Origin: Candidatus Latescibacterota bacterium
GTDB taxonomy: Bacteria; Latescibacterota; UBA2968
Reading direction: 5' to 3'
DNA: 64,000 nucleotides
Assembly: GCA_022824945.1 (NCBI GenBank)
Contig: JAJDYX010000031.1
Span: 124,001 to 188,000, forward strand
In this document: in pieces, positions 42,789-49,240 of the stretch
How the letters are laid out: every line of letters starts with the position of its first letter
Position numbering within the stretch: position 1 is the stretch's first letter
Notes under the pieces: model-generated
Databases searched by the model: none
Seen by the model: the letters and a program-made list of their open reading frames with translations, nothing else
What the model was told of the DNA's origin: nothing
Made by a program: the position numbers and the translations under genes

Positions 42789-45237
42789 ATGCAGAGCGTG
42801 AGCAGAAGTTTTTTCGTTCTATTTTCACTGGGATTTTTCACAGTTGCATCCTCCCAACTACCGCCAGAGATCAGGGCAGACGCCTATCTCCTTCAATCGG
42901 AGCAGGCTATTCACAATGGAGACACCTTCCGAGCACAAGCCGCAATACAAAACATCCTCCGCCTGCAGAAAGAGCACGAACTGGATCTATCGGATGAGTT
43001 TCATTTCAGATATGCGAAAGCGGCGAACGCCGTAGATTTGTCCGACCAAGCACTCGAATCTGTCTTGAAATATCTGGTTTCATCAGGACGCGAAGGCCAG
43101 CACTATGTCGAGGCTCTGGCGTTGATGAACAAGATACAGGATAGGTCTTCAGGGGATGTTGTCGCGTCCCAACTATCGCCGAACATCATAACGGACGCCT
43201 ATCTGTTGCAAGCTGAGCAAGCTATTCGGGATGGAGACCACAACCGGGCCAGAGATGCGATACAAAACATCCGCAACTTGCAGGAGCAGCACAAACTGGA
43301 TCTATCGAATGAGTTCCACTATAGGTACGCGAAAGCAGCGGATGTCCTGGACTTGTCTGATCAGGCACTCGAATCCGTCTTGAAATATCTGGCGGTATCA
43401 GGACGCGAAGGCCAACACTATCTTGAAGCTCTGGCGTTGATGAACAAGGTTCAAATGGCGGTGAGTTGCAAGGGGTGGGATACAGAAGAATATTTCAAGA
43501 CGGCGACAATCGAGGAAGTGACCGCCTGCCTTGACACTGGCGTTGACCTGAATGAGCGGGATGATGCAGGTGCTACGCCCTTGCATCGCGCGGCCCAAAA
43601 TACCGAGGATCTGGATGTCGTCAAGGCCCTGATTGATGCTGGAGCCGGTCTGGGTGCAAGAGACAAATATAAAAACACACCCCTGCATTATGCAGTCCTG
43701 AACAAGAATACAGGCGTTATTGAGACCCTACTCAATGCTAGAGCTGACATTGAGGCGCAGGATAAATATAAAAATACACCCTTGTCTGATGCGGTCTTTA
43801 TTAAGCGTCCTGCCGCTATAAAAGTTCTGATTGAAGCCGGGGCCAATACACGGGTCAAAGATAAATGGACTTCTCTACATTGGGCGGCTACGTATAATGA
43901 AAATCCAGTTGCTATCAAGGCTCTGATCAATGCGGGTGCTGATCCCAAAGCCAAGGACGATGATAAACAGACGCCTCTACATTTTGCGGCCCAGTACAAC
44001 GAGAATCAGGATATCCTCAAGGTACTAATTGAGGCTGGTGCCGACCTTAAAGCACGGGATGAATACAAACGGACACCGCTGCATTTTGCGGCCTGGTACA
44101 ACGCAAATCCGGAGATCGTTAAAGCCTTGTTCGAGGCTGAAACCAATACCAAGGATCGAAACAAAAATAGATGGTCACTCCTGCATCATGCGGCTACATA
44201 CAATAAGGATCCAGAGGCTGTCAAGGCTCTGATTGAAAGTGGAATCGATCCTGAAGCCCAGGACCCATCTTTTAAACACACGCCCTTACACCGGGCCGCT
44301 TACAACGAGAATCCGGATGTCGTTAAAATTCTGCTCAGTGCCGGAGCCGATCTGAATAGGCGAAGGCCATGGGGCCAGACACCCCTGCATGATGCAGCCA
44401 GGTACAACGAGAATGCTGATGTCACTAAGGCTTTACTCAATGCCGGAGCCGACAGCCGACCCGAATAAGAAGAATTCAGTGGGCGATACACCCCTGCATG
44501 ATGCAGCTGAAAACAACGAGAATCCGGATGTCATCAAAGTTTTGATCAATGCTGGAACTGACATAGAGGCGCGGGACGATTATTCAAAACAGACACCCTT
44601 ACATAAGGCGGCTGAAGATGCCGATAATCCGGCCATTGTCCAAATCTTGATTGATGCTGGTGCAGACCTGAATGCGCAGGATAGGGAGGACTTCACACCT
44701 CTGGGTCTGGCAGTTGAGAACAACGAGAATCCGGAAGTGATCAGGGTTCTGCGCGCTGCCGGAGCTACGCAGACAAAAATAGCGGGAAAATCACAAGAAG
44801 GGGATGGTTTCGGTAAGACAGCAGCCGCACTTTTAGGCGGTGCTGCGATTATGTATGCTGGCAAAGACGCTGCAGACCAGGAGGTGGTCACAGAAGCCGC
44901 ACGCCAGTTCATGGAAGGGGTGTTAAGTGAGCAACCTGCTGGGAGTGGGAATAGCAATTCGGCTACGCCCTCCTCGCAAACCCAGGGTGGACAATCACAA
45001 GATACGATGCAACAAGCACTTCAAAATCTCGAGAATGTGTGCGGGGAAAAATACCAGGGTAATTTTGCGGATAATGACCACTATAGATTTTACTGTATGG
45101 CTGCTTTTAATGACTACTGCGCGCTCAAGAGAGCACAAAGTAGTGAAGCCATAAATAAATTGCGTGCGAGCTTGCAACAGAACTGTGCGGTTTTGAAAAG
45201 TGTTGGTGCAGATAGTAAGTGTTCATATTGCAAATAA
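42789..45237 (+). pseudogene. Secreted ankyrin-repeat protein, split by a frameshift
   Basis: The first frame (42789-44468, ATG after GAAGGT) begins with a signal peptide (MQSVSRSFFVLFSLGFFTVA). Next come two nearly identical ~97-residue helical repeats (DAYLLQSEQAIHNGD..., ALESVLKYL..., GREGQHY.EALALMNK). About nine ankyrin repeats follow (TPLHRAAQN.., TPLHYAVLN.., TPLHFAAQYNEN..). It stops at 44466 after GADSRPE. The second frame resumes with PNKKNSVGDTPLHDAAENNE, three more repeats, a hydrophobic segment (AAALLGGAAIMYAG) and a cysteine-rich C-terminus ending CSYCK at 45237. Removing one copy of the 7-base repeat at 44447-44460 rejoins the frames. The likely original was about 815 residues, periplasmic or surface-exposed. 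Confidence 0.85.
44447..44460 (+). repeat. 7-base tandem duplication causing the ankyrin frameshift
   Basis: AGCCGAC occurs twice in a row (44447-44453 and 44454-44460). Deleting one copy turns GAC AGC CGA C into GAC CCG AAT, which restores A-G-A-D-P-N-K, the normal ankyrin loop. Confidence 0.9.
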
Positions 45238-45463
45238 AGGGGTTGGCGATCATTAAAGTCTATTGACTGGTCTGTTTTGAAGGCCATCGGGCTGTTAGAA
45301 ATATGTGGACAGCGATAGGTAATAGCCTTTGCAGAAGTTTCATGACCGCGTTTGTGGACAAGGAAATCGTCCATACCTTGGATCAAGCGTTGTTGAACCC
45401 ACCGAAACGGGTCAAGTCCAAGCATCCAAAACGGGGGAACTCTAAGACTGAAAGGGGGAAGCC

Positions 45464-45631
45464 ATGAAGGTACTAGGTATAAAGCTTTTATGCATAGTGC
45501 TTGCAATCTGGGTCGTTTCTCATCGAAAAAAAAAGGAAGAGATATCTGATCTCAAAGAGTGGGGATTGATTTTTTTGTATTCACTTTCGTTCTTTTTTGC
45601 CATAATTGGATTAATTTCTATTATTAGGTGA
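45464..45631 (+). CDS. Small two-helix membrane protein (55 aa)
   Basis: ATG lies 6 bases after a strong AAGGGGG. The 55-residue frame has two hydrophobic segments: KLLCIVLAIWVVSH, then, after the basic-acidic linker RKKKEEISDLKEWG, LIFLYSLSFFFAIIGLISII. It is likely an inner-membrane hairpin. No family was recognised. It follows the ankyrin gene and precedes a larger membrane protein, and the region is AT-rich compared with the rest of the window. Confidence 0.55.
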   Translation: MKVLGIKLLCIVLAIWVVSHRKKKEEISDLKEWGLIFLYSLSFFFAIIGLISIIR

Positions 45632-45891
45632 ACCATGTGAATCAAGTCCCATTTTTAGTTAAAATAATCGAGGCATATTGAATCAAGTTCAGCACCTTTT
45701 TAGTTAGCAGCAAAAGCGTCTTGTCTGTCTGCATCAAGCTTCAAGTCCTTCAATAGTGGGAGTATGAGTATAGGCGGAACCGAAAGTCTTTGGCCTTATT
45801 CTTTACTTCTTTACTTTTTTTGGGAGAGAGGGGGATTTTACAATTTTTGATAGTTTAGAGTGATTGATGACTCACCTAAGGGAGATAAGAA
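45632..45891. other. AT-rich intergenic stretch
   Basis: No gene was seen in these 260 bases. Two similar segments, GAATCAAGT...TTTTTAGTTA, occur about 40 bases apart (near 45638 and 45680), and a ribosome site GGGAG ends the stretch. Confidence 0.4.
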
Positions 45892-46899
45892 ATGGCGCGT
45901 GACACGACTCCAAGCAATACATTACCCATCGGTCAGGTTTTCAAATCATCCGGAACATTGGTGTACAAGTACATTCTGCTTTGGCTTGTCCTGGCAATCG
46001 CACTTCACTTTGTTTCTTGGAAATTTTTAATAGAAATGGGGGAATCTCTCAAGGACTATATAGAACATATGTTTGGTCCAGTAAAGTTCAAGGACAATAT
46101 AGAACATATATTTGGTCCACAGTTAGTGATGAATTTTAAGAAGTTCCTCAATACGATTTTGGAGAATCTCTCCGAATTTTGGGAAGAGGAGGTAACACTC
46201 AGGAATTTGGTTGACTCTGTTAAGAATTACGTAATAGCACTCGGCCAACTTACACTACTGCAAGTGATTGCCAGTCAACTAATATACGACCAGCTTGTAT
46301 GTGAAAAAAAAGAAACAGGTATAGGTAGCATTCTCCAACGTATCAAGACAACGGACTTTTTTTTTGATGTGTTGAGAACTATCGGAATTACGACGATTTA
46401 CTATGGAATATACTTTGTTTGGTTTATCCTATACTTTATACTTGTAGCCATAGTCTTCTTAGCTGTATTCTATCTCGAAGTGCTACAAAATTCCCTTGGC
46501 CTGACCATTCTATTGGTTATGGTAATCTACATCATTTTCCTGTTATGTCTCCTTTTCATTATGAGCAGGCTCTTCTTGGCCGTTCCTTTGACAGTGGTCG
46601 AAAATAAGAATATCCTGGAGAGCCTCAAGCGTAGCTGGCGTATAACCGCCTCCTGCTGGATAAGGATGCCCATAGTGGTCGTCCTGACCTGGGTGCTGAC
46701 GTTTGCGATTTTTGGTTTGCCTATCTCAGTTCTGTTAGAGTCTGATTCCAGTGCCCTATTAGAGAGAGTGGTTGATTGGATTTATGTAATATTCGCATCT
46801 TTGCTGTCCGCGATTGTGATGGCAGTTTGTTACTGTTATCTGCGCAGCGCTGAAGACAGAGTGGGCTTGACTCGTTTCGGTGGAGTATTTAAGGCTTGA
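45892..46899 (+). CDS. Polytopic membrane protein, DUF975/GPDPase-membrane-like
   Basis: 335 residues, ATG after GGGAG. About six hydrophobic helices are visible (ILLWLVLAIALHFVSW, YGIYFVWFILYFILVAIVFL, LTILLVMVIYIIFLLCLLFI, MPIVVVLTWVLTFAIFGLPI and others). Between helices is LFLAVPLTVVENKNILESLK with RSWRITASCWIRM, a fixed element of the GPDPase-membrane-domain/YciC-like families. An unusual 13-residue duplication (KDYIEHMFGPVKF then KDNIEHIFGP) lies after the first helix. The function is unknown. It sits between the split ankyrin gene and the broken kinase. Confidence 0.7.
   Translation: MARDTTPSNTLPIGQVFKSSGTLVYKYILLWLVLAIALHFVSWKFLIEMGESLKDYIEHMFGPVKFKDNIEHIFGPQLVMNFKKFLNTILENLSEFWEEEVTLRNLVDSVKNYVIALGQLTLLQVIASQLIYDQLVCEKKETGIGSILQRIKTTDFFFDVLRTIGITTIYYGIYFVWFILYFILVAIVFLAVFYLEVLQNSLGLTILLVMVIYIIFLLCLLFIMSRLFLAVPLTVVENKNILESLKRSWRITASCWIRMPIVVVLTWVLTFAIFGLPISVLLESDSSALLERVVDWIYVIFASLLSAIVMAVCYCYLRSAEDRVGLTRFGGVFKA
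46051..46119 (+). repeat. 39-bp-period in-frame tandem duplication
   Basis: A 30-base segment at 46051-46080 recurs at 46090-46119 with three mismatches (AAGGACTATATAGAACATAT... versus AAGGACAATATAGAACATAT...), adding 13 residues to the membrane protein. Confidence 0.85.
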
Positions 46900-46983
46900 G
46901 CTAAGCCAGTGATTGATGCAGTTTGCCTTTTCATCACTGGATAGAACCCTCCCGTGCGGACTTCTATAAATCCTGATTCACTT

Positions 46984-47271
46984 TTAATCCGCGTTCATCT
47001 GCGGATAGCTTTTCTCCACCACCGGCAACATCACCTAAAACGTCATCCCCACGCTCTGCTCACTCTCCACGGTGATCTGCCCATCGTGATTGCGAATAAT
47101 GGCGTAAATAATCGACAACCCCAAACCCGTGCCTTGGTCGGCGTCTTTTGTCATAAAAAAAGGCTCAAAAAGACGCTGACGGGTCGCCTCATCCATCCCT
47201 ACCCCATTATCCTCTACCTCGATAACAACCGCATCGCCCTTGAACCGCGTCTGGATCCAGACCCGCTTATC
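46984..47271 (-). pseudogene. Histidine kinase ATPase domain, 3' fragment
   Basis: On the minus strand the frame from 47271 reads VIEVEDNGVGMDEATRQRLF (G1 box), LFEPFF (F box) and DQGTGLGLSIIYAIIRNHDG (G2 box), the C-terminal half of a two-component sensor kinase. An in-frame TAG at 47035-47037 interrupts it, after which VMLPVVEKSYPQMNAD ends at a TAA. The dimerisation domain and N-box are missing. It is a remnant, not an active kinase. The true end overlaps a CATCTGCG repeat word. Confidence 0.8.
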
Positions 47272-47555
47272 TCATCTCCAAATTCCCACTGCTGTCCATC
47301 GAAAGAGACGCATACGTTGGCGTTGGCCGAGCCGTTCAGAACGGTTAGAAGGCGCGAGATATCTGTGTGAGATACTGACGCCCTTCACAATGATAACCCC
47401 ATAGATGCCTACCTGTTGGCAGACAAGTAGGCACAGAACAACGAAAAATTTTGACTTCCAAATAGAGAGCGAAAGCGGTATAATAATGTATCGAGCAGGG
47501 CGACCGTACTGACATCACAATATAGAGGTACGAGATAGGCATATCAGACAGACGC
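47272..47555. other. Intergenic patchwork between kinase and AAA fragments
   Basis: No intact gene was found. Short open frames exist on both strands, but none resembles a family well enough to name. The segment is bounded by the kinase fragment and the AAA-ATPase fragment, so it is probably debris of the same rearrangements. Confidence 0.45.
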
Positions 47556-47752
47556 AAGTTGCCTATCGGCATTCAGGCCTTCTGCAAAATGCGGGAGGAA
47601 AACTGCTACTATGTCGATAATTGGCAAGTGCGCTATCCTGTTCTGCGCCTCGACTTCGGTAGCGGCAATTTTAATGAGCCGGAGAGCTTGCACAAAGAGG
47701 TTATGGCGCTACTGGACGCTGTAGAAAAAGAAATAGGCGTAGAAAGCCACTA
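47556..47752 (+). pseudogene. AAA-ATPase-like protein, N-terminal fragment with internal deletion
   Basis: The frame KLPIGIQAFCKMREENCYYVDN is the usual opening of the PF09820-type AAA-ATPase-like family. It then jumps directly to WQVRYPVLRLDFGSGNFNEP, a segment that normally lies ~60 residues later. The P-loop between them is gone. The fragment runs into the phyH tail copy at 47757. It has lost its ATP-binding site, so it is inactive. Confidence 0.65.
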
Positions 47753-47756
47753 CGAT

Positions 47757-47966
47757 ACTCCTACCGCTGGCTTCGCCCCCGCGACGACATGCGAGTCGAA
47801 CACTACCTCGACCGCTGCACGCCTATCCAAAAACAACTCCTCGGCGTCAGCTACTCAGGAGGCCGCGGCTAAACCTCCCCACGCCCGAAGATGCGCCCCT
47901 CAAAACCTGGCTCGAAGAACGCGGGATCAGTAGTGAATAGTCAACGGCATAGGTGGTGAGCAGGAG
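47757..47966 (+). pseudogene. Duplicated phyH 3' end, copy 2 (degraded)
   Basis: The bases follow the intact phyH end (39582 to just before the decarboxylase gene), including its spacer TAGTCAACGG and AGGAGG. Copy 2 has a TAC-to-TAA change and a one-base loss inside GGCTACACC, so it cannot encode the tail. It joins the AAA fragment at its left and supplies the ribosome site of the DUF433 gene at its right. Confidence 0.8.
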
Positions 47967-48246
47967 GAGGCACGCTATAAAAAATAAGAATCCAATCTGG
48001 CGGGATCGCATTGTCACTGACCCGTTGATACTGGCCGGGAAACCAACAATAAAAGGCACTCGGATTTCGGTGGAACTGATCATGGAGTTGTTGGACGGGG
48101 GGCGCAGCGAAGCCGATATCATTCGTATGTACTCGCACATCACCCCGGAGGATATCCGAGCCTGTCGGGATTACGCCGCCACTGGTGCAAAGCTGTCCAA
48201 TGTGACCTGGGAGGATATTGACGCGATTATGGATGGCAAACGGTAG
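47953..48246 (+). CDS. DUF433 antitoxin-like protein (start codon uncertain)
   Basis: A full DUF433 domain: DRIVTDPLILAGKPTIKGTR, ISVELIMELLDGGRSEADII and ITPEDIRACRDYAATGAKL. The natural start, to judge from the second copy at 42129, would be the codon 8 bases after AGGAGGAGG. Here it reads ATA (47977-47979) where that copy has ATG. Translation could use GTG 47953, giving 97 residues, or the ATA itself. The stop at 48244 is directly followed by the DUF5615 frame. The antitoxin could still be made, but its partner is broken. Confidence 0.7.
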   Translation: MVSRRRHAIKNKNPIWRDRIVTDPLILAGKPTIKGTRISVELIMELLDGGRSEADIIRMYSHITPEDIRACRDYAATGAKLSNVTWEDIDAIMDGKR

Positions 48247-48567
48247 ATGAGAATACTTGCCGACGAAAATATATCGGAGCAAATCGTTGTCCGGATACGT
48301 GTTACAGGCCAGGATGTACGATAGACGAAGGAAACGGATCGGGGCGAGGCAGACCCTAACCTTCTAAAATTGGCAACGCGGGAAAGACTTACGCTGATAA
48401 CTTATGATAAGGACTTGGGAGTCGAACACTATCGCGACCGCTGCACGCCTATCCAAAAACAACTCCTCGGCGTCAGCTACTCTGGTGGTCGCGGCTACAC
48501 CTCCCCCACTCCCGAAGACGTGCCCCTCAAAACCTCGCTCGAAGAACACGGGATCAGTAGTGAATAA
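48247..48567 (+). pseudogene. DUF5615 toxin with amber stop, fused in frame to the PhyH tail
   Basis: ATG directly follows the DUF433 stop. The frame reads MRILADENISEQIVVRIR, then TAG at 48322-48324, then the later toxin segment LATRERLTLITYDKDLG. At 48419 it passes in frame into the PhyH C-terminus (VEHYRDRCTPIQKQLLGVSY and onward to GISSE). The toxin lacks its last third. Without readthrough only 25 residues would be made. This chimera is not a functional toxin; the in-frame join is probably chance. Confidence 0.75.
48419..48567 (+). repeat. Duplicated phyH 3' end, copy 3
   Basis: 149 bases closely match the end of phyH (start in GAGTCGAACACTA). The reading frame of the parent is preserved to the stop, with few changes (TGG to TCG in TWLEEH). 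It is fused to the DUF5615 fragment on its left and followed by a terminator on its right. Confidence 0.85.
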
Positions 48568-48600
48568 TAAAAAAAGGCCGAAGTATATTGGCCTTTTTTA
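48568..48600. terminator. Bidirectional hairpin terminator
   Basis: AAAAAAAGGCC and GGCCTTTTTT surround a loop of about 10 bases (GAAGTATATT). With A and T runs on both sides, it can stop transcription from left (DUF433/DUF5615) and right (RelE). Confidence 0.8.
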
Positions 48601-48613
48601 GTGCATTACGTTT

Positions 48614-48886
48614 TTAATAAATCTCTCGGCGATGCCCGATGTTCTCAACAACGATTTGATGCTGTACAGTATCGAGGTGATAAATCACGCGGAAGTCACC
48701 AACACGCAGGGAACGCTTATCCTTGAGCCGACCTTTGAGGGATTTCCCCAAATAGGGTTGCTGTGCTAATGCATTAATCCGTCGTGCAATTCGTTCCATC
48801 ATACGTCTATCTAATCGCCCGAGATTTCGCGCGGCTCGTGGTGCTATAACGATTTGATATTGAGGCGTTGCTTCACCCGGTCCCAA
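48614..48886 (-). CDS. RelE/ParE-family toxin
   Basis: 90 residues. The pattern YQIVIAPRAARNLGRLDRRM, then GKSLKGRLKDKRSLRVGDFR and VIYHLDTVQHQIVVENIGHR matches RelE/ParE mRNA-interferase or gyrase-targeting toxins, including the conserved Arg/Tyr/His residues at the end. The frame opens at a TTG inside the antitoxin gene (43 bases of overlap), with no ATG available. The overlap suggests translational coupling. Function as toxin is by family. Confidence 0.82.
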   Translation of the reverse strand: MGPGEATPQYQIVIAPRAARNLGRLDRRMMERIARRINALAQQPYLGKSLKGRLKDKRSLRVGDFRVIYHLDTVQHQIVVENIGHRREIY

Positions 48887-49224
48887 GAAACCCCCTCACC
48901 ATTTGCGAGTTGTTTTTCCGATTCGGCAATATCGGCCATCGTGTCAGGATCGGCGAGAATTTCTGCGGTTTCCCGCCAGGCGTTGATCACTTCATCAACA
49001 CCTGCACCACTGTCCTTTGCGGCATCTGAGAGTTCCTCAAAAAATTCGTCGCATTCCGCATCGGACAGATACTGCACCCACGGATAGATTGACAACAGGT
49101 CCGTCCGTTTGGGACTTTCTCGATCTTTGAGAGAAACCAACAAACTGATTACCACCCCCAAACTCTCATCAGAGAGCTTATCGAGAATCTGTTTTGCTTC
49201 CGTCCTCAAATCAACAGTTGCCAT
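48844..49224 (-). CDS. Antitoxin-like partner of the RelE toxin
   Basis: 126 residues, start at ATG 49224 behind TGGAGA (an upstream frame would add a 15-residue tail). The first part, ATVDLRTEAKQILDKLSDES, and LGVVISLLVSLKDRESPK are helical. YPWVQYLSDAECDEFFEELS and SWDRVKQRLNIKSL follow. It is the neighbour of RelE, in the usual antitoxin-first order, and probably neutralises it. No clear DNA-binding domain was recognised. Confidence 0.65.
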   Translation of the reverse strand: MATVDLRTEAKQILDKLSDESLGVVISLLVSLKDRESPKRTDLLSIYPWVQYLSDAECDEFFEELSDAAKDSGAGVDEVINAWRETAEILADPDTMADIAESEKQLANGEGVSWDRVKQRLNIKSL

Positions 49225-49240
49225 TTCATCTATCTCCAAA

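Noticed and set aside
45342..45467. Open frame of 41 codons that overlaps the small membrane protein by ATGA, considered as a transposase remnant
   Set aside because: No ribosome site, no recognisable transposase motif, and the sequence is basic and low in structure; not supported.
47345..47572. Minus-strand frame between the kinase and AAA fragments
   Set aside because: No family resemblance and no ribosome site; it overlaps the recognisable AAA fragment on the other strand.
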